Shown here piece after piece: positions 10,434 to 22,088 of a stretch of 64,000 nucleotides of DNA. The translations under genes and the position numbers were made by a program. Position 1 is the first letter of the stretch; every line of letters begins with the position of its first letter. Below the pieces are notes generated by a model. That model ran no database searches. It saw only the letters and a program-made list of their open reading frames with translations, and had not been told where the DNA came from. The DNA comes from Zanthoxylum bungeanum (taxonomy: Eukaryota; Streptophyta; Magnoliopsida; Sapindales; Rutaceae), in NCBI GenBank assembly GCA_019454045.1, contig SKCR01035581.1, positions 146,685 to 210,684 of the forward strand, read 5' to 3'.

Positions 10434-12403
10434 TGTTGGTTTCTATAATATGTCCCAAGGAAAGATTAAGCATTCATGAAATACTATAAATGAATATATA
10501 TAAAAGACTTGAAGCATGGCGGAATCATACTTACAAAGCTATGTGATGAAGAAGATGATCAAATGGTGGAAGCTCCAAGTGTTGGAAGATTCGGCCAAGA
10601 GGAGGAAGAAGACTTGAAGCTCCAAGCTTTTGTATTCCAAGCTCTTTGATGGTTTCCCTATCACCTCTTTTGATCCCTTTGAAGGTGCTAGCCTTGCATG
10701 TTCCAAACAACAATCTTTTCTTCAATCTTTTGGCAACCAAAAATGGAAGAAAATGGAGACCAAAACTGTTTCAGGTTTTCGGTCAAGAAAAGAGAGAGAA
10801 GAGAGGATTTTCTTAATTGATTTTGATACCAAAAATCAATTTATATTTATGCCACAATATTTATTAAATAATAATAAATCTATGACACAAGCCATGCAAA
10901 GGCTTAGAGTGTCAAACACTCAAATTCCATGCATAACATTAGAGTGTATTATACACTATCACCATGCAATGTATTATCATAAAATAATACATATAATGAC
11001 ATGTGTCAAGTGGGCCCCACACGTTTCCAAGTGAAAGTGGGCCCACGTCCACTCACGCGTTCGGGTTCGATATTTCCGAAATACCGAACTTGCGTCGCGA
11101 CGTTAATTAAATCGAATTTAAATAAATAATCGCTCCTAGCGAAATTATTATTTACGTCGCTTACGAATTAATTCTAAATTAACTCGTATGCCCGAATTAA
11201 AATCTAATATTAATTTCGCGTCGAAATCGAATTTCGTATTATATCGAATACAATAATTTTATCGATTAATTCCAAATTAATCGTTCTCTCTCTCTAAATA
11301 AGGCACTTTATCCGAGATAAAGTTTCTCCGCAATTAATCCAAGATTAATTAAGTTCGAATCAAATATCATAGGTGAATCTTCAGGAAGCGACCCAAGAGA
11401 TCTCCGGATATTTTGGCAGTAAATACGGTCGTCGGATAATCCGAACATGTACGTACCTCGTACTACGTCTTTACCGATTTGCAAGACAAGGTTGGCTTCT
11501 AGCAAAGCGCCATGCCTACCCAATTCTCCAGAAATATTCTTATAGGAATATAAGATCTGTATCAGGCGTAGTATACCGTAGTATTGCGTACATCGATCCA
11601 GTATCGGATGATCACATGCTAGGCCTGGGGCTGGAGATGTGTCTGCCCCGTACGAAACATATATCGGACATCAAGCAACTAGTCTCTTTAAATCGGACAA
11701 TCCTGACCTGGTCATATTGTCCCGACGGTTGCAACCTTTTATAGAGTGTTAGTTCTGTGTCCTGCGTGATCATCACCTCCATATGTCTGAAGCGATACTT
11801 CCATCTTGACATCACATCCAGTACACTACGATTCTCGATAAACCCAGAAGAGGTGTACACAGAACCGGTCAAGGTCCCCAACCACCAAAACCAAAGTATA
11901 CCGATTGTCGCAAGTACTAGCGATGTAAGTCTCAGGTTAAGACCATATACACCTACCCTGATGCGGCCTCCCATAGACACGTAGACATACTACCAATGGG
12001 ATTCCGCGGGGTCTATCCAGAGCGAAGCTGTTTTCCGTACCATCGGTAAAACACAACCTCCTATCGCACTTGCATAAGTATCCAATACTTAAATATATGA
12101 GAACTATGCCGTTGTGCCCTCACAACGTGCACAAGCGCAATACTAGTCTATTCCGCATTATCGATGTCCAGTCTCGATAATACTACGACTAGGGATATTT
12201 AATGATTAAACCTTTGGGGACTGATACTGTCTCATATCATTCTCAGTCCAGGTACTAATCATATGGACTTTCGCCATTTATAAGTCAAAGTAAATAATAT
12301 TACAAAACGGCAAAAGGCAATTTCATTATCACATAGTTAATTTTGTACAATAATACAATATCATTTACAAACAGTGACGCTATGGGACATAATGTCTAAC
12401 AGT
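10434..12403 (-). mobile_element. Solo copia LTR S1, TSD GTGTT
   Basis: A single 1970-base LTR in minus orientation. On the plus strand it begins TGTTGGTTTCTATAATATG and ends ATGTCTAACA, flanked by GTGTT at 10429-10433 and 12404-12408. It resembles the C2 LTRs in reverse, including the 'catgcaa...cttagagtgt' area near 10890-10990 and a worn hairpin block near 11100-11350. It has no internal region, so it is probably the product of recombination between two LTRs. Removing it with one GTGTT restores the RT frame of H. Confidence 0.92.
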
Positions 12404-12408
12404 GTTAA

Positions 12409-12840
12409 GGCAGGAAAAACTGTATTATATCTTTGATAAGTTCACTTTTTGTAAAGATAGAATTTTTTCCTTGGATTTGTTGTAAGTGCAAATGGCATCG
12501 AGGTGGATTTGGAAAAGGTGAAGGCAATTTAGGATTGCACAACACTAACAACATTGACAGAAGTCAGAAGCTTCCATTGATTAGCAAACTTCTACCATAG
12601 ATTTGTTAAAGACTGAAGTAATATTGCAGTACCACTAACTAAAGTAGTGAAGAAAACTGTTGGCTATAAATAGGGGGAAGAGCAGGAGCGCGCATTGTGC
12701 AGTGCACCAGTTTTGGCACTACCCAACTTTGAGAAGACATTTGAGATTGAGTGTGACGCATCCGGATGAGGCATTGAAACTGTTCGTATGCAAGAAAAAT
12801 GACCAATAGCCTACTTTAGTGAGAAGCTTAATAGAGCAGT
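12409..12840 (+). pseudogene. Gypsy element H: RT end and RNase H start
   Basis: This continues H after S1. Recognisable pieces are LRQEKLYYIFDKFTF, VVSANGIEVDLEKVKAI, TEVRSFH, FVKD, then a [23 protein letters not shown] stretch and PIAYFSEKLN. These are the thumb/connection of a Ty3/gypsy RT and the start of RNase H. Several stop codons interrupt it (for example after KVKAI and RSFH) and part of the connection is deleted, so it is a pseudogene. It ends abruptly at 12840, where the truncated 3' LTR of G1 begins on the other strand. Confidence 0.85.
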
Positions 12841-14658
12841 TTAAGACCGCACTCACCCATCGCAATGGAAGACCTCAAACCGTTGGGTTCAAAATGGTCC
12901 CTTACTTATGCCAGTATAATGTACGGGTTCACACAATGGTATAGCCAAGTCTTATGCAGTTCATGCATAAAAGCGAATAAAAAATGTAATAACATACCCA
13001 ACCAAAATAATAATCACGATAACGTGATTCCAAAAGCATATTAAATCAAGAAATACTAGATGCGATAATGAAAATTATAATAAACAACCAAAAGTAGGAA
13101 AAACGTCAATAATAAATGTCAATATAATCAGTCGCGCGTGAGGGGCTATGGAAATAATAATGATGATAACATAAAGAAAACAAGTCAAAAAAAAAAAATT
13201 CATTAAGATAAACGGCAAACAAAAAGGGGGTCAATCACGCATATATGAGTATTTCCCAAGTGGCACATGGAGTTGTATCCCAAGTATAAACCGCACTACC
13301 GTCCATTCGGATTTGGCTATGAGATTTACATTTGGGTTTCCATCCGATATATCGCGAGAGATAATAACACGCATAATCATCAATGCAATGTAAACGGACA
13401 TAAAATGAACAAACATAAACGGAATAAGATGAAATAATAAAATAGCAAAAATGAATGAATATATAAAAATAAATAACAAGATGCCAAAGAAGAAATGTGG
13501 CCAGACATTTGGCCATTATTTTAATGTAGGGCTTCGCATACCCGGCTGGACGTATTTCACGTCCAGCCAGACATGCAGCGTCTGAAACTATAAAAATAAA
13601 TATGATAAGGGTGCCCTCAGGTCTTACCTTTTAAGTTGCTTTCTCAGAAGTGCGTTAGGCCATCACCGGAAGGATCAAAATTTGGTTTCAAGGTTTGGTT
13701 TGATTCTCTCGGTTTCTCCTCCTTCTCACGTCTAGGGTTTTTTTAGTTTCTGTTTTCTAGTTATTGCTAGTTCGCTATTTCTGGTTCTTCTCCGTGTTTC
13801 TGCCTCATGTTCTGGTTCTTCTCACGCTAATGTCGTTGGTTTCACATCCGTCTCTGCCTTCCTCTTCACGATGCTGGTTCACTGTTCTGGTTCTTCTCAC
13901 GCTGATGTCGCTGGTTTCACATCTAGGACTGCACATCCCGGTCTGCCTTCTTCCCACGTCTGGTTCACGTTCTGTTTCTGCTCACTGGTTCATGGCTTTC
14001 ATGTCCAGATCTTCCTTCTTCGTTGCTATCGCTGTTGGATGATGAGAATGGTGGCGGTGGTGGTTGCCTTCTTTTTTCGTTTTTTTTTTGTTCTCTTCCA
14101 TTTTTTTTCATTTTTTTGTCCCCCTCCCCCTTTGGCCGGTCCTCTTCCCTTTCTTTTATAGTTGCTACCTCCTAGGGTTTTCTTTATTTTTTTCTTCAAG
14201 TTGCCACCACTCCTCTATGACAGCCTCTCTCCTCCCTTTTGGGTCAAGATCTCACTTTCCATATAAGGTGCTTAAGGGATTTATAAGGGAAACTCAAATC
14301 ACTTATATTATGAAGTGAGAATCCTTTCTAGTTTGGGTCTAGGATCTTGCATATTTGGCAAGAAGGGGATTTCAAATATTTGTTAAGTTTGGTAAGTGAT
14401 TTGATGAGGGGATTTGGCGTGCATGGGGTTTTGGGCCGTGTGGATTGAATGGCTGCATGGTGGGTCTGAGGCTAAGGTTTGAAGCAGAAGCTGACTGAGT
14501 GAATTTGAGGCTAGCTAGTGAGTCTGAACTCGATGAGGGACTAATTTTGGAGGAATTCCTTCCTTCCGGCATTCGTTTTTCGCAACTTCCGTAACTTTTC
14601 AGGTAGTGCCTGCATACGAGGCTCATCATCGGGTTCATGCAAAAATGAAATGTCTACA
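12841..14658 (-). repeat. 3' LTR of G1, end truncated
   Basis: On the minus strand it begins TGTAGACATTTCATTTTTGCATG, matching the G2 start TGTACGCATTGCATTTTTGC and the following CCCGATGATGAG block. Inverted LTR landmarks follow at 13600-13670 (gagggcacc block), 13230-13350 and 12841-12900 (gtgagtgcggccttaa). The last ~175 bases (expected to end TCCTACA) are absent. A ~75-base direct repeat at about 13804-13930 (GGTTCTTCTCACGCTRATGTCG) is internal to it. No gene is seen. Confidence 0.85.
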
Positions 14659-14716
14659 GTCGCCCCTACTTTGATAAGGCTTGTGCCGTGTGTGACAGTG
14701 ACAGCCTTATCAAAGT
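14659..14716 (-). other. G1 polypurine tract and hairpin
   Basis: Read on the minus strand, GTAGGGGCGAC (14669-14659) lies directly before the 3' LTR and is the plus-strand primer. Next to it is a perfect 14-base inverted repeat, ACTTTGATAAGGCT (14716-14703) and AGCCTTATCAAAGT (14681-14668), with a 21-base loop; its 3' arm runs into the polypurine tract. A GTAAGTAAAAA string lies just before it at about 14743-14733. G2 has the same arrangement. Confidence 0.85.
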
Positions 14717-14750
14717 CATGCATGTATTTTTTTTTTTACTTACATGATAT

Positions 14751-15032
14751 GTCCTCATTCTCGAGGCTCTTTTCTCGTCCTAATTCCTGAGGTTTTTCTC
14801 CATTCTCGGAGTTCCTCTCCATTCCCAGAGTTCTTCGTCCTCATTCCTGAGGTTGCCTTATTCCTCTCCATTCTCGGAGTTCTTCTCCATTCTTGGAGTT
14901 GCTCGTCCTCATTCCCGAGGGTTCTCTCCATTCTTGGAGTTGCACGTCTTCATTCCTAATGTTCTCTCCATTCTTAGAGTTGCTCGTCCTCATTCCCGAG
15001 TTTCCTCTCCATTCTTGGAGTTATTTTCCTCG
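14751..15032 (-). repeat. G1 tandem repeats before the 3' LTR
   Basis: About 15 imperfect copies of an ~18-base unit, CTCCATTCTCGGAGTT on the plus strand, alternate with CTCATTCCCGAGGTT-like copies, giving higher periods of about 36-45 bases. The unit itself is a weak palindrome (CTCCattcttGGAG). The array lies between the antisense ORF and the polypurine tract, the same position as the array in G2. Tandem repeats at this place are known for Ogre-type elements. Confidence 0.8.
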
Positions 15033-15261
15033 TCGTTTTTTCTCTTTCTTTTTCAATTTTTTTTATTTCTGCAAAGCCTGCAAACACAAAACAAAAATTT
15101 GGGTGTATGCGACATGTGTGCATGTATGTATGGATGCATTTCCAACTCCGATAGGGTTTCTTTGTCCAATTGGCTTGATGTCATCCTTGATTAGGCATTC
15201 CTTGCGCTGAAGGGTTTTCTTCACCCTTTTAGGAATCTTTTTGGCCTTTGGTGCCCTTTGC

Positions 15262-15269
15262 TATAAAAA
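15262..15269 (+). promoter_or_regulatory. TATA box candidate for the antisense ORF
   Basis: TATAAAAA lies 57 bases before the ATG at 15319, on the strand opposite to G1 transcription. The matching place in G2 reads TACAAAA on the minus strand near 43290, so the site existed before the two diverged but is damaged in G2. Promoter function is inferred from sequence and position only. Confidence 0.4.
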
Positions 15270-15318
15270 GCTTTGGTGCTAATTCTCCGCCGATGATTGT
15301 TCAGTTCTCTTTGGTCCT

Positions 15319-16518
15319 ATGGCTCAAGATCCCGTTGTGTCCCTTATTCGCGGGGTGGTAGACTGGTCATCCCCAGACCTGGCTCAGCTTTCTACTCTCC
15401 GCCACCTGCACCGGGTGAATGTGTATTATGACTTTTGAAAGCGGCATCATCCTTTTGGGATACTGAAAATCTTGTCTTCCGATTCCCAAATTTCAAAATA
15501 TGCCCTCACCCTGAGGAGTTTGGTGCCATTCTCGGCTTGCATTTTTCTCCTACTACCATTCCGGCGATGCCGCGTTTCCAATATCAATACCCTCGGGAAG
15601 CCTCTGAAGCTTTCCTTTGCTATCCTGAAGATGCACAAAAGATATTGCCTCGTGTTTCATCCATTGAGTTACATGTCCTTTTACGTGTATCTTCCAGGAT
15701 GTAGGTAGGGTCTCATCCCTGGAGGAGTGTATTCTTATTCTGTATCTTGGCCCATTACCTCTTAGTGGGTTGTGATAGTATGAGAGGCGACTATCGTTTA
15801 TTACACATCATCGAGGGAATTTGATGTGGTCATTATCCCTCCCCTGTTATCTTGGCCGAGACCCTTCATGGTTTAGACAGGATAAAACACCATCCTAAAA
15901 GCCGGTTTCTCGGGAGTCCCCTTGTTTTGCAGATTTGTTCTATCTATCATTTCATATTTTCAACTTAGCAGATTGCTCTATCTTGCCTGGGTCGCCTTTT
16001 TAGGTTTTCAACTCAGCGAGCTAAATTTTAAATATTTTTTTTAGATATGGTTGCAAGAAAAGTTAAGACTTATTATTCCTCCTCCGGCTCCTGTCTTTAT
16101 TTCTCACGGCCCTCGTCACCACCTTGCTCGGGCCTTAATGAAGAAAAACCTTCCTTATGCGAAATGACATGAGTGGCTGCTGCGCCTTACTACTGTAAAT
16201 ATCACGTGGATGTGTCATTGGTTGCGTCTTAGTCATGTCACCATGGATTTCCTCAAGCACTGCGTACCCATTCCCGGTCTACACTCCAGTTTATTATATC
16301 TTCATGTCAGGGTTCCTCGACAATATAGGTGTCTCCATCACCCTGTCCCTAGACAACGCACTTTCCAAATTGGGCCCATGTCTCGCCGTCTCTTTGACCA
16401 TTTCCAGACCAAATGGTCTCAGTGCCGAACGTGGCCCGTCGCTACCCTAGGGCCTCCCAACGCTCATTCTCCTAGATCTCCTGACCTTGGTCCAGCATCT
16501 AAGAAACAAAAGAAGTGA
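15319..16518 (+). pseudogene. Antisense extra ORF of G1, plant-mobile-domain-like
   Basis: This is a gene read opposite to its host element, placed between integrase and 3' LTR. From ATG 15319 the protein begins MAQDPVVSLIRGVVDWSSPD and stops at TGA after about 39 codons. A shifted frame (from 15435) reads FWDTENLVFRFPNFKICPHP, then ILAETLHGLDR and FLGSPLVLQIC near 15860-15940. A third stretch (16210-16518) carries the WL..SHVTM and VPRQ parts and ends KKQKK-stop. These pieces match, from memory, the plant mobile domain family (aminotransferase-like, C-terminal) found as an extra ORF in Tat elements and in host genes. At least two frameshifts and several stops make it a pseudogene. Its role in retrotransposons is not established. 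A domesticated host gene is less likely, since a homologous 5' end sits at the corresponding place in G2. Confidence 0.75.
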
Positions 16519-16758
16519 TTTGTAATTACTTGACTCTAATCTTTCCCGGTTAGCTAGGATTTATACAATCTATGAACATCTTGAACATTTGTTTCAATAA
16601 AGGCGTTTGTATTACTTCTTAGTGTATATGTAGGAAATAATGAACTGCATTGCAAGGATACCTCTGTCACTAACTGTTCCTCACGAATTTTACAATTAAC
16701 CATTTTTCTTACTCACTTATGCTCTATATTTTGCTTGGGCTGAGCCTTTTTTTGTGCA
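16519..16758 (-). other. Spacer between G1 integrase and antisense ORF
   Basis: About 240 bases with no recognisable gene, lying between the ends of two convergent reading frames. It contains a possible plus-strand poly(A) signal, AATAAA, at 16596 in 'tttcaataaaggcg', about 80 bases after the antisense ORF stop. Confidence 0.5.
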
Positions 16759-17259
16759 AATTATTGTTTCAGCCTGTCCACGTTGATGGGCTCGGTGAAC
16801 TCGTTCCCTTCTAAATCTGACAGTCTCACTACCCCATTCCCCATCACCTTCTTGATTGGGTATGACCCTTCCCAATTGGGCCTGAACTTTCCCCTTGGGT
16901 CCATTATCAGTGGCTTCGACTGCTTGAGCACTAAATCACCTTCTCTGATCTTGGTGGGACACACCTTTTTGTTGAACGATCTGGCCAACCTTTTCTGGTA
17001 TAACTGCATGTGGTGCAAGGCCTTTATCCTTTTCTCTTCCAGTGTTGCTAGCTGTTCGAATTTCTGCGAGGCCTATTCCTGCTCAGGCAATCCTGCCTCT
17101 GCTAGTACCCACATTGACTGTGTCTGTATTTCCACTGGTAACACTGCCTACATCCCGTAAACCAAAGCATAGGGTGTGGTTCCCGTTTCCATTCTCACCG
17201 AAGTTCTATACCCCTACAGGGCATATGACAGTTTGTCAGCCCAATCTTTATAACTTTTC
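16759..17259 (-). pseudogene. G1 integrase, C-terminal part
   Basis: Integrase inserts the element DNA into the host chromosome. This is the end of the protein, read from 17259 down. Next to the C2 insertion the frame gives YKDWADKLSYAL, then YRTSVRMETGTTPYALVYGM, the usual gypsy integrase core end. After a frame break near 17150-17020 it continues with LYQKRLARSFNKKVCPTKIR and ends NVDRLKQ-stop at 16761. The tail (GDLVLKQ, GKFRPNWEGSYPI) is the standard gypsy C-terminal domain. C2 separates this part from the catalytic core at 27380. Confidence 0.88.
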
Positions 17260-19216
17260 TGTTAGACAGTAATGACCCATAGCGTCACTATTTTGTAAAT
17301 GATATTGTTTTATTGTACAAAATTAACTATGTAGTAATGAAATTGCCTTTTACCGTTTTGTAATTTATTTACTTTGATATATAAATGGTAAAAGTCCCTA
17401 TGATTAATTCCGGATTGAGATGATATGAGACAGTATCAATTTATAAAGGTTTAATCATTAAATATCCCTAGTCGTTGTATTATCGAGATTGGACATCGAT
17501 AATGCGGAATAGACTAGTACTGCACTTGTGCGTGTTGTGAGGGCACAACAGCATAGTTCTCATATATTTGAGTATTGGATACTTATGCAAGTGCGGTAGG
17601 AGGTTGTGTTTTACCGATGGTACGGAAAACAGCTTCGCTCTGGATAGACCCCGCGGAATCCCATTGGTAGTATGTCTGCGTGTCTATGGGAGTCCGCTTC
17701 AGGGTAGGTGCATATGGTCTTAACCTGAGACTTGCATCGCTAGTACTTGCGACAATCGGTAGACTTTAGTTTTGGTCGTCCAGGGCTTTAACAGGTTCTG
17801 TGTACACCTCTTCTAGGTTTATCGGGAATCGTAGTGTATTGGGTGTGATGTCAAGACGGAAGTATCACTTCAGACATATGGAGATGATGATCGCGCAGGA
17901 TACAGAACTAGTACTCTATAATGGTTGCAACCATCGGGATAATATGACAAGGTCAGGATTATCCGATTCAAAGAGACTAGTTGCTTGATGTCCGATATAT
18001 GTATCGTACGGGGCAGACACATCTCCAGCCCCAGGCCTTACATGTGATCATCCGATACTGGATCAGTATACACTATACTACGGTATACTACGCCTGTTAT
18101 AGATCTTATATTCCAATAAGAATATTTCTGGAGAATTGGGTAGGCATGGCGTTTTGCTAGAGGCTAACCTTGTCTTGTAAATCGGTAAAAACGTAGTACT
18201 TGGTACGTACGTGTTCGGATAATCTGACGGCCGTATTTACTGCCAACATATCCAGAGATCTCTTGGGTCGCTTCCCGAAGATTCACCAATGACGTATGAT
18301 TCAAACTCGATTAATCTGGATTAATTACGGAGAGACTTTATCTTGGATAAAGTACTATACATAGAGAGAGAACGATTAATTTGGAATTAATCGTAAAATT
18401 ATTATATTCGATATAATAATCGAAATTCGATTTCGACGCGAAATTAAAATTAGATTTTAATTCGGGCAAACGAGTTAATTTAGAATTAATTCGTTAGCGA
18501 CGTAAATAAAATTTCGCTAGGCGCAATTATTTATTTAAATTCGATTTAATTAACGTCGCGACGAAAGTTCGGTATTTCGGAAATATCGAACCCGAACGCG
18601 TGAGTACGCGTGGGCCCACTTTCATTTGGGTTGTGTGGGGCCCACATGACACATGTCATTTTATGCATTATTAATTGTTAATACATTGCATGGTGATAGT
18701 GTACAATACACTCAATGGTTTTGCATGGAGTTTGAGTGTTTGACACTCTAAGCCATTGCATGATTTGTGTCATAAGTTTATTATTAATTTAATAAATATT
18801 ATGGCATAAATATAAATTGATTTTTGTAACAAAAATCATACACTCTCTCCTATTCTCTCATGACCGAAACTGTGAGCTCTCACAGCCCTCTCCACTTTTC
18901 TGTTTTTGTTGCAAAAACTTGAAGAATTTGTGTTTGTTTGGAACATAAAACACACACAAGGCTAGCACCATCAAGGGATCATACAAAGGTGTTATGGGAA
19001 ACTAATCTTAGAGCTTGGAAGGATCAAAAATTGATTGGAGCTTCTCTTTTCTGTTTGGCCGAAACCCTCACTGCACAAAGGAGAAAATTTTTGTTTCATC
19101 AACGCATCCGCATTCCGATCTTTGTGAGTATGATTCCGCCATACTTCAATATTGTTCATTCATTTATATGTTTGGTTGCTCTTTTGATCTTGGGACATGG
19201 ATTAGAATTTCCAACA
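17260..19216 (+). repeat. Left LTR of C2
   Basis: Starts TGTTAGACAGTAATGACCC and ends TTTCCAACA, 1957 bases. Compared by eye with 25412-27374 it differs by a handful of substitutions and a larger number of one- to few-base indels. The hairpin block lies at about 18307-18560. Confidence 0.94.
18307..18560 (+). repeat. Serial short-hairpin block in LTR C2
   Basis: Same design as in A with different stem sequences: 18335-18342/18346-18353 (ACTTTATC, loop TTG, GATAAAGT), 18372-18381/18385-18394 (ACGATTAATT, loop TGG) and 18398-18407/18411-18420 (ATTATTATAT, loop TCG, ATATAATAAT). Copies of the AATTAAAAT-TAG-ATTTTAATT and GTTAATT-TAG-AATTAAT hairpins follow. The stems are mostly perfect despite sequence changes from A. 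Confidence 0.82.
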
Positions 19217-21422
19217 ATGGTATCATTGAGCTTAAAGAGCATGAAAATATATTAGGGTAATATTTGGGCAAAATTGATTGAAGCATGATTTGATGATTTT
19301 GATTGATTAAGTATGCTTAAATGTATGTTACATTATGTTATACATTATCAATTTCATGAAAAATAAATTGGATTAATTTTTTCCCTCTTGGAGAGGCTGG
19401 CCGAATACTACCTAGACCATGGAGATGATGATTTGGTTTATAAGATCATTGGATGACTTTAAACGAACATAAAATGACGATTTGTGATTCGATTGGATTG
19501 AAAACGAAATCGGTAATTTTTCATCACCTTGGCCGAATGCATGGAAGAAGATTAGGGACTTGATTTTTTGATTAAATAATGTTGGACATGTATTTAAGAT
19601 AAAAATATGATTAATGGATTAATTTGATATTTTGGAAATATTGATTTAAAGGATTAATCATGACATTACACTTTAATTAATTAAGTTATAAAATTTGGAA
19701 TTTTAAAATTTGATTAATTGGGCTTAATTTTGAATTGGGCCTAAAACTATTATATTTGGACATAATGGGCTTGGTTGGACCAAGTAGGTTTGGGCAAATT
19801 GGATTGGATCCAAAAATGGGCCTAAATCACTCCATTAAGTCCAAATGTAATAAATGGGCTTTTATGTTTAATTGGGCCTTATGGGCTTGATATTGATTTT
19901 TATGGCAAATGAGGGTGATTCCTTATTGGGCTTGGAAATTGGGTTTGACCCACATTGACCAAGGCCCAAGCCTAATGAAATCAATTGAAAGCCCATCGGA
20001 CTTTAATTAAACGGACATTGGATGTTGATTGGGCTTTGAGACCCGATAGAATTAGATTTGGAATCTAAGTCATAAAAGCACAATAAAAGTGTAAATATTT
20101 AATTTGGAATTAAATATAAGGATTAGTATTGAATACGACTTAAATTGGATTTGACGAGTAGTTCGATATAATTCGTGAATTCATACTATAAGTATTTATT
20201 CTCAAATTGAGTTGGACTCGCGCAAATGCAAACAATTGTTTGAACATTGTATTGTCACCTAATTAAAGACTAATTAATTGGATTTGATTGGTTGTATAAC
20301 ATGCCTTGAATGAATGAATGTGGATGTAATGTATGAATAGTGTATATCGGATGGATATTAGAAGGGAAGGGTAATTTTAGAAATTATTGTAAATTTAGAA
20401 TTTATAAATTGGACCTGCGTGTCCAGCCTTTCTCTTATTGTCTCTTTGTATTCTCTTCTCACCTAATTCCCCTCAATGTAAATGAGGTTTCTCTTATTGT
20501 ATTATGTAATTGGGTAAGAGTAGAATAGTTCTAGGGGGGGAGAGGAAAGGGAGTGATTTGTTCTAGGAACAAGTTGTTGTTCATATCCATCCGTATATCG
20601 CTATTACTTTACTTTACGCGCTTTATGATGTTTTAGAAGCATGCTTAAGGGTGTATGATGATGAGACCTAACAAAGATAAATTAATTGGTTGCCAATTAC
20701 ACGAAAATCCCTCAAACAATATTAAGCGATTTTCCTTCCGTTGAGTGATTCTTTCTCAAGATCCGAAATTGGCATTGGTTTGTTGGCCAAAGTCAAGACC
20801 TTTGTCAATTGAGGATGTGTTTGAATCATGAGAGTTTTGTTCCATATCGGTGTCTTGTCCAAGTTGTGATTTGTTGGCCAAAGTCAAGATCACTTCTTGT
20901 CCATCGACATTGATTACGAAACTTTCCATGTCAATGGGTCCCGCTTAACTGGAATCATTAAGTTTGTTGTGCCAAAGCCAAGACTTAGTTGATTCAGAGG
21001 AAATGGTTAGGAAAATGTATTGGATACATTGACATATGTATTAGATATATATGTTTCGGACTTGGATGTCCACCTACCGGATCTAGGAATTGGATGGGAT
21101 CCAATTGATCTTCGAGATCTACCTAGTTAAATATCATACAACTTGTTGGCCAAAGTCAAGGTTGTGTGTTATTTAACGGGATCCTAGCCCACTAGGAAAT
21201 TGGATTTCCGAGAGTACTCGACAGAGGGTTAGAGACTTGTAGAAAATAGTGGGAGGCTAGTATTGAATTTGCAATTTCATTCAGATACTTAGCTTTACGC
21301 GCTTACAAAATTTATTTCGTCAATATTTTAAATTAGTTGGACTAATAAAATGTTATTTTTCTTGTAACAGTTTGACTGTACCCATATATCGTTAACTAGA
21401 TAGTTGGACTATCGTAGTTAAG
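19217..21422 (+). other. Primer site and leader of C2
   Basis: TGGTATCA starts at 19218, followed by TTGAGC where the standard site has GAGC, so the primer site carries a two-base insertion. The leader is AT-rich, without a convincing gene, and homologous to that of A. It again holds many TGGGCT/GGGCC motifs (about 19720-20040) and spaced GTTGGCCAAAGTCAAG copies (near 20780, 20873 and 21147). Just before gag it reads TAGTTGGACTATCGTAGTTAAG. Confidence 0.8.
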
Positions 21423-22088
21423 ATGGCAAACAAAGGAAATGTCCGAGACATAATCATGGGTGATAATGTATTTAAGGGCACGAACTTTGCTGACTGGGAA
21501 ATGAACCTGAGGATAGTCCTTGGGGCAGAGAGGCTGTTGTACACCATACAGAGACCTCTCGGGCCGAGGCCCACTGAGCCACTTGAGCTGGAGTTATGGA
21601 GAACTCATAGCGATGATTGTGATACAACTCAGTCGATCATGCTTGCTTCCATGACTCAACACTTTCGTCGCCAGAATAGGGACTTGGATCCTTATAATAT
21701 GATGGCTAGACTAAAGGATCTTCACCGCACTAATAAGCGGATGGAGAGGTATGAGTTGGTGAAGAAACTCTTTCGCTCCCGTATGACTGATGGCGCTTCA
21801 GTTGAGGCCCACGGGACTCAAATGATAGCTGACATTGATGAGCTGGCCAAGATGGGAATAGTCTTGGAGGCTGAGCTGACTGTAGACATGCTTTTACAGT
21901 CACTTCCCGATACTTGGAAGCAGATTATCATCAACTACAAGTTGATGGATACGGACGATACTCTTGGAGAGCTATTGTCCATTCTTAAGGAGTCAGAGAA
22001 AGAGCTTCTTAAAGGCAACAAGCGCGAGGCGCACTTTGCATCGACCTCTCAGACGTCAAGGCTGGGCCCAAGGCAACTGGAGGGGTGA
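21423..22088 (+). pseudogene. C2 gag (capsid region)
   Basis: Gag forms the virus-like particle in which element RNA is copied. The ATG at 21423 directly follows the leader; the protein starts MANKGNVRDIIMGDNVFKGT. The pattern NFADWEMNLRIVL, YDMMARLKDL-like YNMMARLKDLH, and LLQSLPDTWKQIIINY (LQSLP) is the usual copia gag (UBN2-type) core. The frame runs 221 codons and ends at TGA 22086-22088, where a shift would carry on into the basic, zinc-knuckle part at 22085. In the family gag is fused to pol, so the stop here reflects a frameshift. Confidence 0.9.

Noticed and set aside
13764..14318. Overlapping open frames rich in Leu, Phe and Ser
   Set aside because: They lie inside the G1 3' LTR, come from a T-rich direct repeat, and are on the strand opposite to the element with no family match.
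15319..16518. The antisense ORF as a captured or independent host gene
   Set aside because: The same 5' end and upstream region occur at the corresponding place in G2, so it belongs to the element family.
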